From Clonostachys chloroleuca (taxonomy: Eukaryota; Ascomycota; Sordariomycetes; Hypocreales; Bionectriaceae), in assembly GCA_037952775.1 (NCBI GenBank), contig JBANAY010000003.1:27590001-27654000 (forward strand): DNA of 64,000 nt, in the 5' to 3' direction. Shown piece by piece: positions 43,825 through 55,246 of this stretch (positions are counted from its first letter, which is position 1; every line of letters begins with the position of its first letter). The position numbers and the translations under genes were made by a program. The notes under the pieces were generated by a model. The model had not been told where the DNA came from and did not search any database. It was given only the letters and a program-made list of their open reading frames with translations.

Positions 43825-46611
43825 ATGCCTCTATACGAACCTTTGCCGGACGATAGTGTGAGACTTCTCCGGCTTCTGCCACCATCGGACAGTCGTAAAG
43901 GAATTGACTGCCAGCTTTTTACCTGCCCCCTCTTGCAATCCGGAAGCACACATAATTATGAAGCCTTATCATATGTGTGGGGACCCGAGCACAATCAACA
44001 GTCTATCCGCATAAATAACTGCGAAGTTTCTGTCCGGACTAACCTTTATGAAGCGCTATTGTGTCTTCAAATCACTTTTTCGAGCGGATCATTTGGATAG
44101 ATGCTATTTGCATCAACCAAGAAGACAAAGATGAAAAAGGACATCAAGTTCAATGTATGGCAAAGATCTATGCCAGAGCCAGTTGTGTAATAGTTTGGCT
44201 TGGGGGAGTGGCAGACCGAAGCAATGAAGCGCTAGAAGCGATACGAGCGGCTGCCGAAGGACAATCTGTGAAATCTGCGACCGACCAAGCGATCCTTACA
44301 CTGCTTGAACGGCCATGGTTCAAGCGTATCTGGGTGAGAGATGGAGTGCCAAGCAATAACAGCACAATTTATTGACAGTTTTCATCAGGTCCTCCAGGAA
44401 GTTGCTGCAGCTCGACATATCCTGATCAAGTCTGGCCGCACAGAAATCGATGGATTCGCATTCTGCTCAGGCCTAAGTGCACTTAAAATATCCTATGGAA
44501 CAAATCAGAGCCTTGGTAATATAATACCTACCATGGCCTACCTAATAAGAGGCGCAGTCTTCCGGCCTCGATATGAGGGGCATGAAACGAGTCAGCTAGG
44601 GAGGTTTGCGCTAAATATACGTCCTCTAAGTCAGCTAGTCGACACCTTTCATACCCGCCAGGCTACCGACCCTCGAGATAAGATCTATGCCCTGCTGGGT
44701 ATGAGCTCGGATGATTCGGATGATCTTGACAATGCAGGTTTATCGCCCAACTACCAGATGCCATGGAAAGAAGTCTTTCGGAATCTTGTAAAATTCTCTA
44801 CATCTGACCAGATGTCGGTGACCGTCTGGGATGATAAAGAGGTGGCGATAATTAAGGGCAAGGGTTGCATTCTTGGCCAAGTGTCTCAAGTTAAAAGCCA
44901 TGATACTCGACATGACATACAGAGTGTAGAGTTTCTTTGGAAGAAGCCTTTCTACCAGAAAGGGAACCTGGTGTCTAAGTTGACCTTCCCAACTTCGGCG
45001 AAACCCGTCCAGGCAGGTGATGCCGTGTATTTCCTACAGGGAGCACCAATGCCTTCGATCGTGAGGCTGTGTCACGGCCATTTGGCTGTTATCGTGATTG
45101 CAATTCCCTTGCCGGATTATACACAACCAATCACGGCACCTCGATGTGAAATTCCGGTCGTCTGGGACTGGGAGACATCTCAAAGCAAAGCGCAAGATGA
45201 GGCATATCATAAAGGTCTGATAGCTAGCTGCAGGGAGCCCAAGTGCCCAAGCACAGAGTGCAAGTGCCAAGATTATCTACACGAAGCCACTAAATTATGG
45301 GATTCGGGGCTGATATTGAATGGACTGGAAAGATACGACGAAGCAGGGAAGACCCTCCAAAAAGCCGTGAAAATTTATGGAGCAGCTTTGAAAACCGCGA
45401 TAGCCAGTCACGGTCCTTGGACAAACTCAGATAACGAGGCACTGAGTGTAATGAATGATATCATTATCAGGGAACAGGGCGCCGACACCGAGCCTAGGGA
45501 TAAGGAGAGGAGGACGCCGCTCTCACGAGCGGCAGAAAGTGGGCATGAATCCTTTGTGCGGCTGCTGCTTGACATGGGCAGTGATGTTGATGCAAAGGAT
45601 GATGACGGCAAGATACCATTATTCCACGCTGTTGACAATAGGTGTGAGGCTATTACACGGCTACTGCTTGATAAAGGCGCCACCATTGATACTGGTGATA
45701 GATGGGGAACGACACTGGTATCACAGGCTGCCGTGAAAGGGCAGGAGGCTATTATACGGCTGCTGCTTGACAGGGGCGCTGCTGTTGATAGTCGCGATTA
45801 CAGATGGGGAAGGACGCCGCTTTCACAGGCTGCTGCAAATGGGCATGAGACTGTTGTGCGGCTGCTGCTTGATATAGGTGCTGATATTGATGCAAAGGAT
45901 GATGACGGCAGGACACCATTATACCACGCTATTGACAATAGGCGCGAGATTATTACACAGCTACTGCTTGACAAGGGGGCCAATATTAATGCTCCTGATC
46001 AATGGGGAGAGACGCCGCTTTCACAGGCTGCTGCAAATGGGCATGAGACTGTTGTGCGGCTGCTGCTTGACATAGGTGCCGATATTGATGCAAAGGATGA
46101 TAACGGCAGGACACCATTATGCCACGCTGTTAATAATGGGCGTGAGGTTATTGTACGGCTACTGCTTCATAAGGGTGCTACTATTGATGCTCGGGATAGA
46201 TCAGGACAGACGCCGCTATCGTGGGCTGCTGCAGATGGGCATGAGACTGTTGTACGGCTGCTGCTTGACAGGGGCGCTGCTGTTGATGCTTGGAATGACT
46301 TCGGATGGACGCCGCTATTGTACGCTTCTGCAAATGGGCATGAGACTGTTGTACGGCTGCTGCTTGATAAGGGCGCTGCTATTGATGCTCGGGGTGGCTT
46401 AGGATGGACGCCGCTATTGTACGCTTCTGCAAATGGGCATGAGACTGTTGTACGGCTGCTGCTTGATAAGGGTGCTACTAATGATGCTTGGGATGGATCA
46501 GGAAGGACGCCGCTATGGTGGGCTACTAGGAATGGGCATGAGGCTGTTGTGCAGCTACTGCTTGATAAGGGTGCTGATATTGATGTGAAGATGAGTTTTG
46601 AGGTAGAGTGA
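43825..46611 (+). pseudogene. HET-domain protein with 11 ankyrin repeats, one-base frame break
   Basis: This is a heterokaryon-incompatibility-type protein. The N-terminal HET domain shows YEALSYVWG near residue 50, IIWIDAICINQED, VIVWLGG, RPWFKRIWV and LQEVAAARHI. The intron 44334-44388 rejoins IW and VLQEVA exactly. DPRDKIYALLGM follows, then a TPR-like helix pair, then ankyrin repeats. At 44069-44071 the frame slips: the sequence has three A where four are needed to pass from LLCLQ to NHFFERIIWIDA. With one base added the length would be 910 aa, with agreeing phases. Such proteins trigger cell death after non-self recognition; the repeat domain usually determines specificity. ATG 43825 gives the MPLYEPL start typical of HET proteins. 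The break may be assembly error or an inactive allele. Confidence 0.85.
45508..46611 (+). repeat. Eleven tandem ankyrin repeats, 99-nt units
   Basis: There are eleven 33-residue ankyrin units of the form xTPLxxAxxNGHETVVRLLL, with the third one residue longer. Units 4 and 6, and units 9 and 10, are nearly identical at DNA level. Units 4-5 and 6-7 look like a duplicated two-repeat module. The array ends abruptly with an acidic tail and stop. High identity means recent expansion or concerted evolution. Confidence 0.92.
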
Positions 46612-47474
46612 TTTTGTCCCGCCGTTTTTTCCAAAGGGAAAGACGACATTCTTATAGAGGATAAGATTGAAAAGCCAGGTGGGAACAACGCCCTTGTCAA
46701 CTCACGAATCGTGCCTCATGAATGCAAGCGTTCAGTCTCTCTCTTTCATTAACAAAAGCCAGAGCTCTATGCCAGAAGGGAAATTTGTTAGTCTATCCAA
46801 GGGAATGCTATGGTATGTACTCTCTGACGTTCATTGAATAAAACCTCGCTGGTGTCCCACAATCCAGCCTTCATTCGGGTCAGTGATCCGATGGGTGCAT
46901 ACCCCAAGTGTGAAACCTGGGATATCATCAGAATCAACAAGCTAAGAGAATGCCGCTTCGCATACAAAGTAGCGCTGTTAGTTTGGGATAATATATGCCC
47001 GTGTATGCAGATTGAAGCTTCTACGGACTTCAAAATGTGCATCTTGTAATTGAAAGCGCAGTCATCTCAAACATTCGCCAATGGCGATAATGATAGTACT
47101 ATTTCTTATCACTCCCGTGGTCTGATCGGAACCGTTCGCGATTGACTCGGGTTGCTACTCCGGAACTTGGCTCTCTGCGCATGATAGTGGGGATTACGAT
47201 AATGCAGCTCGTTTATCCGTCTGTGATTTGCCTAACAGCTCTTGTTCCAACCCTCTTATGGAAGGCTGAGAATGGGCTTCTCAAAGGAGATATTGTGAGC
47301 TTCACACACCTGCCTATTATAGCCGTCGATACGACGGTTAACACGGCCTGTGATAGGAACTGGAATGTCATGGGACTTGATATAATAATGCTACTGAGAA
47401 TCATATCCTCCCTAGCTATTCTTTCCCGCACTATATCCCGTCTTTGAAGTTTAATTTGTGTTGAATAGGCCAAA
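46612..47474. other. Intergenic region between HET and S28 genes
   Basis: No gene is supported; includes the promoter of the S28 protease. Confidence 0.5.
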
Positions 47475-49402
47475 ATGAAGCGAGCATCATGGCTGTTCTT
47501 GATACAGAGCTTGGCATCTGCCGGGTTCTTCCCACGGCCAGTCATAGACCTAGGCCCGCCAAATGAAGAAAATAGCCTTCTCGATGCTGGTTCATCGGCT
47601 ACCAATGGCTGGGGAACCTTTGACCAGCTTATTGATCACTCCAACGCCAGCCTTGGCACATTCAAGCAACGCTACTGGTATGGGACGCAGTATTGGAAAG
47701 GGCCCGGGTCGCCCATCATTTATTTCAACCCTGGCGAGCAAAGCGCCACCAATTTCAACAACACCTTCATGACTAACAGTCGACTGACTGGCCTCTTTGC
47801 AGAGGCGGTCGGTGGGGCTGTCGTGATGACAGAACATCGATACTGGGGCGAATCGTCTCCGTATGACACGTTGACAATCGACGCCTTGCAGCACTTGACT
47901 GTAGAAAACAGTATCAAAGACAATATCTACTTCGCCAACCATTGGGTCCCTCCCTTTGACGACAGTGGTGAGAGCGCACCAGACAAGGCGCCATGGGTCT
48001 TCTCAGGTGGCTCATACACCGGTGCAATGGCTCACTGGATGCTCAACACCGAGCCTGGAACCTTCTGGGCATACCACAGCACCAGCGGTACTTTGGAGGC
48101 TATTCGCGACTTCTGGCAATATTTTCGGCCTGTCCAGGAGGCGACTCCAGCAAATTGCAGTAAGGATCTAAATGCTGCGATGGTGTACATTGACAATCTC
48201 CTTTTGAACGGAACAGAACAAGAGAAGTTTGAGCTCAAAGATAAGTTTATGCTTGGAGATCAGGAAGATGGTGACTTTGCCTCGTAAGTGAAGTGTATTT
48301 AACCCAAAAACACCCCGAATGTTCCGTCAAAGTTGAAATCGCCCGCTAATTGTGATCCGCGCAGATGGCTCGAGGTTGGCCCGTGGACATGGCAGTCAAC
48401 CCAATTTTACACCGAGTCAGTCAAAGGATACAATGACTATTATAGATTTTGCGATTATATCGAGGTATGAGAAAACTCTACAAGTCTCTGGTCTTCTCTT
48501 GTTCCCTTCTCCTTGCATCAACTGCACCAAGGCTATAAAAGCCTTTACGCTAACCTTCTATTTATACAGAACGTCTGGCCCGGCTCAGGAAATGAGGTGC
48601 CAGGACCAGAAGGAGTTGGAAAAGACAAAGCCATCGATGGATATGCAAAGTGGATGACCGAACAATATATAGCAGGCTGTAAGTCACAGTGCATGCTGAT
48701 GATGACTGTAAACGCTAATCCGCCTGTGTGCGCTTTAGTATGCGAAGCCTCGGGATATCCAGAGTGGCAAGGAACGTACAACACGGCCTGCTTTGCTCTG
48801 AGCAACGCATCGAGTCCCATGTACACGGACTTGAGCATCGACAATTTTGCCGGCCGACAATGGGATTGGATGCTGTGCAATGAACCGTGCGTGCTCTTTA
48901 CTCCCCCCATTTTCCACATATTAATCATTCTGAACTGTTGGACAGGCTGCTGTACTGGCAAACGGGAGCCCCCAAAAGTGAAAGCAAGACCCTGGTGCCC
49001 CGGACTGCCAGCGCGGACTACTGGGAGAACGTCATGTGCAACCTCGTATTTCCCGAGGGCAGATTCGGACTCAGCAACGGTAAGACGGTGGAGGACTACA
49101 ACAATTACACGTCTGGTTGGGCAGGCGAGTACAGCGAGGATGCCCGGATCATGGATGCGAACGGGCAGTTCGATCCCTGGCGCGATGCTACTCTGAGCTC
49201 AGTCGATCGGCCAGGCGGACCGATGCAAAGCACTCCAGAGCATCCCGTCCGAGTCATTCCCGGCGGTATGCATTGCTCTGAGTATTACAAGAACAATTGG
49301 GATGTGAATGAAGAGACAAAGAACATTGCCTATGAGGAGGTGGAAACGCTGAAGCGATGGATAGACGAGTTTTACGAGGCCAAACACAAGGCGCAGGCGT
49401 AA
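47475..49402 (+). CDS. Secreted serine peptidase, family S28
   Basis: This protease is related to lysosomal Pro-X carboxypeptidase and dipeptidyl peptidase II; fungal secreted forms cleave after proline at acid pH. Exons are 47475-48283, 48365-48464, 48570-48678, 48739-48886 and 48946-49402, giving 540 aa. A signal peptide covers about residues 1-17. The nucleophile Ser is in FSGGSYTGAMA (GGSYxG), the Asp in NGQFDPWRD and the His in GGMHCSEYY. TEHRYWGESSPY is the conserved S28 segment before the nucleophile. Several N-glycosylation sites (NxS/T) fit secretion. It converges with an M6 metalloprotease gene 295 bp away. Confidence 0.92.
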
Positions 49403-49697
49403 AGCGGGATTACAGGGGGAGAGGCGCTGAAGGGGAGGCCTAAATCTCAATCATGTCCACTGTAGCCAGTAAAGCCAAGCCTCAACTACGTGTGGTCCGT
49501 CGTCAGAATTTTCAAACACATCCCTGAATAATTCTCAAGTTGCTTTGCTAAAGTTGATTGCGATGATGCGCAACGGATACACGTGAGATTCACAGTATAA
49601 GACATGGCCAGTTATTGGAAATTATGCCCATTATTATATCTAACTCTGGTATCCTGGCAATCAACCAGTGAAATGTGTCGCTAATATTTGGCCTACC

Positions 49698-51698
49698 CTA
49701 CAACACTTTTGGCACTTCACACTTCGCCGTGGCCTTCACACTGGAATCAGACTCCGATGTTGCCGTCAACGTGACGACTCCTGTGTCAACCGCCCCTTCT
49801 CCCGCGCCAACGGCAACAAAGGCCGTCTGTGTCTCTCCGTATTTCGCCACGACAAACACATTCGGCACCTCCACCTTCCAGCCATCGCCCTCGACCGAAG
49901 CCTCAAGGCGGAAGATGTCGGATCCCGCGTACGCCGTCACGTCGTGTGGGTGCGAGCCCCCCGCGACATAGCTGCCGCTGTTCTTCAGCTCGAACGAGCA
50001 GTAGACTCCCGTAGTCGTGGGCGTCCTGCTCTTCCCCGCGACCGCGCCGCCCTCAGCCAGCTCAACACCAAACTTGCTGGCCCCAGATCCCTCCAGCGAC
50101 CGCGCACCGACCGTATAAGAAAGCACGCCGTCCGCGTCTCGCCGACGCGTGAGGACATAGAAGTGCAGCTTGTTCGCCTCGTCGATGTGCTCGTACTGGC
50201 TGCCCGAGCCGGTGCCCAAATGGAACAGCGCGTCGGCCAGCTGGCGGTAGTCTCCCAGCGTGATCATCTGCTCGCCGCCGCCCGGCTTCACAAAGTCGAC
50301 GAGCTCAATGTCCTGCGGGTTCGCGTCGATGACCCACTGGAACGGCGCGCTGTCGACCTGCTTCGACTTGCTGATCAGCACCCCGGAGTCGGCCTGGAAC
50401 GAGTCGGCGCCCATGCGGTCGACCACCTCGACATCGTAGTAGTTGTAGCCGCCGCCGTCACAGAAGACGTCGTTGCTGACGTTGCACGAGGGGGAGAGGT
50501 CCCCGGCGTCCCCAAGCTCGACGCGTAGGCCCATTAGGTCGGACACGACCGATCTCGCTGTCAGGCGCGCGACGATGATGCCCGACTCGGCCAGGGCGGA
50601 GCGTGAGAGGCGGAGGAGGCTGCTCTCCTCGATCAGGCCGAGCTGGTACTTGTCCCGGACGGTGTGGAGGGATCCCATCGAGCTTCCCTGCAGTGCGGGG
50701 ATCTTCCACCTCGTGTGAGGTCCGCCGGGCCCGTTGAACGAGCCGCGCGACATCATCGACCAGGGTCCGGTGTAGGCGCGCTGCAGGGGCGTGCCGTACG
50801 GGTTGTTGTAGTTGTCGCCGATGTTGAGCAGGTGGCTGAGCTCGTGGGCGTAGACGGCCATGCCGGAGCTCTCAGCCTGGGTGGACGAGCCGTCGCCGGC
50901 GTTGGGCCAGATGCACGAGGCGGCGGCCCAGCTGGACCAGGGGACGTAGCGGGTGGTGGCCCAGTTTGTGAGGTTGGAGGACGCGTCCTTGGGGGGGCCG
51001 AAGTCGTCGGTGACGTCCTCCTTGGCGGCGAACTTCATCTGCCCGAACTCCTGCCAGGTGGAGGACTCGTCCTGGCCGGACGAGAGGAGGAAGACGAGCT
51101 CGTACGAGTCAGCGACCTTGTCCCCCACGTCTTTGCGCCACAGGCCGAGGCCGTCGGTGCGGAGGTCGACGTTGCAGGCGTCTGCGACGGGGCAGGAGCC
51201 CTCGTTCATCCAGTCGTCGATTCCGTACTGCCAGGAGAGGGAGGGCATGCGGTAGACGCCGTACACGGTGAGGTCAACGCCGAACCGACCCCCCGAGTCC
51301 TCCATCCAGTATTCATGCAGGGTGTGGCCTTGGTTGAGCTCATTGGGGGTGTTGAGAAGGTCCCGGTAAAACGCAGGTACATCCGCAGCAGGAACGTCGG
51401 CGACATTTGACTGTGGGTTTCCGAAGATGGTTGACTCGGCAGGCTGAGTGATGACAAACGGCTTGTCCGAGTAGTCGAGGGTGATGAGGGCGATATGGAA
51501 GTTACGCTCAGAACCGGTTTGCGCAGGGTTGCTCCAATTGGTCCCGGGAGGCGCGATGAAGTCGCTCCAGGTCATATCATCTGGGTTGACCCATTTCTGA
51601 GGGTCGAGAGGCTCAAAGGGATCGGTGCGCGGGATGCATGAGGCTGCGTGAGCCAAGACGGCGCCCAAGCCGAGACCCAAGGCGGTGATAAGTTGCAT
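49698..51698 (-). CDS. Secreted M6-family metalloprotease (immune inhibitor A-like)
   Basis: This is an intronless gene of 666 aa from ATG 51698; the frame is open further upstream but without an ATG. A signal peptide covers about residues 1-18 (LITALGLGLGAVLAHA). The zinc site is HELSHLLNIGD, fitting HExxHxxxxxD of family M6 with Glu as catalytic base. YTGPWSMMSRGSF is the Met-turn region. A beta-rich C-terminal domain of about 300 residues follows. M6 enzymes are best known from bacteria (InhA, thuringilysin) but also occur in ascomycetes. GC content at third positions is much higher than in most neighbours, and introns are absent, so horizontal origin or a GC-rich block are both possible. 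TATAAA lies at 51833-51838 on the coding strand. Confidence 0.88.
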   Translation of the reverse strand: MQLITALGLGLGAVLAHAASCIPRTDPFEPLDPQKWVNPDDMTWSDFIAPPGTNWSNPAQTGSERNFHIALITLDYSDKPFVITQPAESTIFGNPQSNVADVPAADVPAFYRDLLNTPNELNQGHTLHEYWMEDSGGRFGVDLTVYGVYRMPSLSWQYGIDDWMNEGSCPVADACNVDLRTDGLGLWRKDVGDKVADSYELVFLLSSGQDESSTWQEFGQMKFAAKEDVTDDFGPPKDASSNLTNWATTRYVPWSSWAAASCIWPNAGDGSSTQAESSGMAVYAHELSHLLNIGDNYNNPYGTPLQRAYTGPWSMMSRGSFNGPGGPHTRWKIPALQGSSMGSLHTVRDKYQLGLIEESSLLRLSRSALAESGIIVARLTARSVVSDLMGLRVELGDAGDLSPSCNVSNDVFCDGGGYNYYDVEVVDRMGADSFQADSGVLISKSKQVDSAPFQWVIDANPQDIELVDFVKPGGGEQMITLGDYRQLADALFHLGTGSGSQYEHIDEANKLHFYVLTRRRDADGVLSYTVGARSLEGSGASKFGVELAEGGAVAGKSRTPTTTGVYCSFELKNSGSYVAGGSHPHDVTAYAGSDIFRLEASVEGDGWKVEVPNVFVVAKYGETQTAFVAVGAGEGAVDTGVVTLTATSESDSSVKATAKCEVPKVL

Positions 51699-51773
51699 GA
51701 CTACAACTGTGATGGCTGCAGAAGCGAGCCAAAGTGAGCCGGTGAAGAATTTTGGACAATGCGGTTGCACCAC

Positions 51774-52715
51774 CGCTTGTTGCTTGGGGTCAGTCCACCT
51801 TGAATTGAGAAGCTTCTCAGCCCGTCTCTTTCTTTATACTCCTCATCCCGCGAACCAGACTACCAACCCCGCCTGAGCAGCTTATCTCCTACCTCTCTGG
51901 ACGGTTCTTTTGCTTCTGGCCTACCGTTCGATTATTAGTGGGTAGGCCTTTTGTAAGGTTCAGTGCCCAGGATCAGATACACCCGGACTGATCAACCGGC
52001 GGTCGACCTGCCACATTCGGGGAGGCTTATGGGTCCTATGGCTTGCTAAGATTTACGAGCGCCTCACCAAACTCGTCCATGATCTTCCGTTATCACGGGC
52101 GTCTTGGAGTCTCCGCACTCTGGCTTTCGGGTGAGCTCCCGTGGCCTGCTCGTAGGCGGCTGCTAACGGTTTTGTAATCTTTGACTTCTCGGTCCGTCCT
52201 GTAGTATTGGCCCATTGATACCCCTGCGTGCCGTAGGTTGGTTATCTCGCTCAAATGCCGCCATGGGCGTTAAGCTTGCTGTAGAGGTCTCCATACCCAA
52301 TGTCACCAGCCACCCGAATGCTTGTGCCGGTGTCTCGTTACATCGCATTAGTTGATCAATCGTAGTGTGATGTCAGGAAATACCGGGATTGTTCGTTGCC
52401 TTCTCGTAGCTATCGTTTCGGCCATTTCCAATTCTTCGCAGCCGCGCGCTCCCTGGAAGTGCCAACCACCTGCGTTGTGAAATTGAGCGACATGGTTATT
52501 ATTGAGTTGAAATCAAGGCCAGCCTCTCTACCAATATTCCCATATTGCGCTCGAGCGCAGCATGTTTGGGGCATCGTCTCCGATTTGCGACCAGGATGCT
52601 TGCCTCGGTTTCAAGATGAGGGCTGAAGTACTTGACGTCGACCTTGGATGAATAGACCGTTGCACCATTCAATGGCGTGAAAAATGATTTGTAAAATCTA
52701 AAAAGCAAAGCAGAT
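51774..52715. other. Intergenic region
   Basis: M6 promoter on the left and 3' side of the TLC-like gene on the right. Nothing else is recognisable. Confidence 0.5.
51833..51838 (-). promoter_or_regulatory. TATA box of the M6 protease gene
   Basis: Coding strand TATAAA, 135 bp before the chosen ATG at 51698. This supports the 51698 start rather than the longer frame. Confidence 0.45.
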
Positions 52716-53747
52716 TCAGGTAAGAGGGATATGGCCCGACTTCATCATCCTCTGCGTATCCTGGTCCATACGCACAAAGATACCATCCGGGTCCGAGCCC
52801 ATCCTCCGGTTATCCATCTCATCCTCATCAACCAGGTACGTCGGCGCCGAAGAGGCAGCCGCACTCCGCTTGTCCTGCTCCTCGTTGTACGCGATCTTCC
52901 CCTCGGAGCGGCCCATCATGAAGAGCCTGGAGGCGCCGTACAGCTGGGTGGTGATCCATAGGATGAAGATGATGGGCGTGACGACGCGGAAGGCGAGGCT
53001 CCAGAGCGGCCAGGACTTCTGCAGGAGGAAGACGGTGACGGAGACCTCGGCGGTGGCGGCGGCGACGACCCAGGCGCAGCAGAAGTAGGCGAGGCGGGAG
53101 CGCAGGACGTGGTTGCGGCTCTTGACGCGCCAGACGATCATGGAGACGAGGACGGGGATCTCGGAGATGAGGTCGAACATGCCCCAGACCATGCACATGA
53201 AGAACTCCATGGTGGCGTCCGGGTGCCTGCGGATGTCGGCGAAGAGGGCGAGCGAGGTCTGGACGATGATGAGCAGGCCGATGTGGTGGGCGATGGTGAT
53301 GGGGCTGGCGAACTGGGTGCGGAAGCACATCTCGTAGAGGTAGTAGGACGTGTAGACCTCGGAGAAGACGAAGAGCATGTCGCCGACGGTGATGCGCGAC
53401 GAGCGGCGGTCGATGTGAGTAGAGAAGTCGGCGTTGCCCACGAGAAAGCTGAGCACGGGGAAGACGCTCGTGCACAGCAGGATGAACATCATGATGGCGC
53501 CGATATGATAATAAGTGAAGGACCGGCGGCGGCGCTCGTTGCCGCTGGCCAGAAGGCGCTGCCACGTCTTGGGGTAGAGGCGGCGCAGGATCCAGCGCTC
53601 GAGGACGTTGGAGAGCAGGACGACGAAGATGACGCTGCACACGAGGATGAGCGAGCCGTACGGCAGCATCTTGGACAGCGTGCGGTTCTTGAGCGTGTTG
53701 ATCTTGGGGCCCTTGTACCGCCCGCCGGGGATGCGCGGGCCTGTCAT
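52716..53747 (-). CDS. Multi-pass membrane protein, TLC-domain-like
   Basis: This is an intronless protein of 343 aa with about seven hydrophobic spans. The first is near residues 29-49 (GSLILVCSVIFVVLL). The core DMLFVFSEVYTSYYLYEMCFR, then a helix with HHIGLLIIVQTSLALFADI, matches the TLC (TRAM/LAG1/CLN8) pattern, including the HH pair. A cytosolic acidic tail of about 65 residues ends the protein. TLC proteins act in sphingolipid synthesis or lipid sensing. This subgroup is uncharacterised, and ceramide synthase activity should not be assumed. GC-rich codon use creates a long spurious frame over the same bases. TATATAG on the coding strand lies near 53815-53821. Confidence 0.75.
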   Translation of the reverse strand: MTGPRIPGGRYKGPKINTLKNRTLSKMLPYGSLILVCSVIFVVLLSNVLERWILRRLYPKTWQRLLASGNERRRRSFTYYHIGAIMMFILLCTSVFPVLSFLVGNADFSTHIDRRSSRITVGDMLFVFSEVYTSYYLYEMCFRTQFASPITIAHHIGLLIIVQTSLALFADIRRHPDATMEFFMCMVWGMFDLISEIPVLVSMIVWRVKSRNHVLRSRLAYFCCAWVVAAATAEVSVTVFLLQKSWPLWSLAFRVVTPIIFILWITTQLYGASRLFMMGRSEGKIAYNEEQDKRSAAASSAPTYLVDEDEMDNRRMGSDPDGIFVRMDQDTQRMMKSGHIPLT

Positions 53748-55246
53748 TGTCGCGGTTGTGCTCCCTCACGGGTTCAATTGGTCCAGTCTGTCTCTGTATG
53801 TGCCTGTGTGGTTTCTATATATCCTCACGGCCAACTGTCACGGCCGTGACGCGGCTGAAGACGAGCAGAGAGGCAGTGTTTGCCCGGCGCCCGCGGCCAC
53901 CCGCAAGAAAAATGGCCGCAAAAGGGTGCCAAGAAGGGGGCTGAATGACGCGCGACTTTTTTTTTTGTCTATTCTGAAGGGATTGCGAGGCAGCAAGATG
54001 GGAATAAGCAGGAGAAAAGTTCCAGGCCAAGAGGCTAGTCGTGTAACTAGTGATCAAATCATACTCGTATCACCGTTTCAAAGTCTGCGAATGTTCGTCG
54101 ATACACGCCCGAGCCAAGCCGTGGGATCAGCAGGCCCCATTTCTGTCGCGTGTTGCTGCTGCTGGATGTGCCCCGGATTCTGGTACTTCTGATACTCCGC
54201 CAGCGCAGGGGCAGGACGGACGAGAGAGTGGGAGAGATGAGATGAGATCGGAGAATGGGCGGAGAAGGGACAGAGAATCAGAGATTCAACAGCGGAAAAG
54301 GGGTCGTTGACGCTAACCGTTCAACTGACGGGAAATTGACAGGTCCAAAACTGTCCTGCTTCGGTCTCCGTTGGTTCAGCCGTTGCCCCAAACAAGCGGG
54401 AAAACGCCTCGCCGGCCAATATTGGTTCCTGCAGGGGCCAGTCTCATCTCGGGGTCCGGTCAGCGGTCTTCACCACAGATCAGATCCGCCCTCGAGGTTT
54501 CTCACATGGCTGTGAGTTGTCTTCTCCTCAAGCCAAGCCAAGCCCGTGTTTCATGCAGGGAAAGATTGCTCATCCGGCAAATATAGTGCGCTGGTGCGTG
54601 CCTGGTCCCTGATGAGGGTCCAACGGCGACTCCAGTCTCCAACTCCCACCACGGCTAGCCGCACTGACCTGCCGCGCGTCCTCGTGTTCGATTTCGATCA
54701 AGCAATTTACCTCATCCAGGAATGATGGCACCGTCTACGCTCTAGTCTGGATTGGGGTCAGCCCTAACAGCTCTGCCGCTTAGAGACGGTGTGTCACTGC
54801 ATATCCGCGTGCCGTGGGACTTTTGACCGACTGCCACGGTTGTTCAGATGGGCGAGATGCCCCGTAATCTCTCCGTCACGGTGGAGGGGCGGCCACCTGT
54901 CTGAATCAATTCTCGGTTGTTGCTCCCGAGGGGCAGCCTCTAGTTTACGTAGCTGAGTCTAAGCCTCACTGCATTGCCGTGATCCTTCCACCAGCATCCC
55001 ACGTCCTAATTACCATTACGGCTCTGATCAGACGAGCTTGAGCCGGCTCCAAAAGTTCAAACAGGAAGGCGCTGAGCAATGCCGAAACAAATGACGCGCT
55101 GCCAAGAGCTGAGAAAGTCTCCTGAAACGATGTTGGCTGAGCATGCAGAAAGAGCGTCATGACACTTGATAAATGTTATTTTTATTGGATCTACCTTATT
55201 CCACATGCAGTAGCTTTATTCTAACCTACCTCCATCACATGCTTCT
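53748..55246. other. Intergenic region (1.5 kb)
   Basis: TLC-like gene promoter plus 3' flank of the Zn2Cys6 gene. A purine-rich GA tract lies near 54215-54300. No gene is supported. Confidence 0.5.

Noticed and set aside
49668..50528. 286-codon plus-strand frame over the M6 C-terminus
   Set aside because: Antisense shadow with Arg/Val-rich composition and no family resemblance.
50664..51410. 248-codon plus-strand frame over the M6 protease
   Set aside because: Gly/Val/Ala-rich antisense shadow of a GC-rich gene; no domain.
50000..53700. Bacterial contamination as the source of the GC-rich block
   Set aside because: Fungal-type promoters and intron-containing fungal genes lie directly on both sides in the same contig.
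52828..53769. 313-codon open frame overlapping the TLC-like gene on the same strand
   Set aside because: Extremely Arg/His/Pro-rich and repetitive composition; it is the third-position GC shadow of the membrane-protein frame.
53109..53849. 246-codon plus-strand frame opposite the TLC-like gene
   Set aside because: Asp/Glu/Val-rich antisense product of the GC-rich gene.
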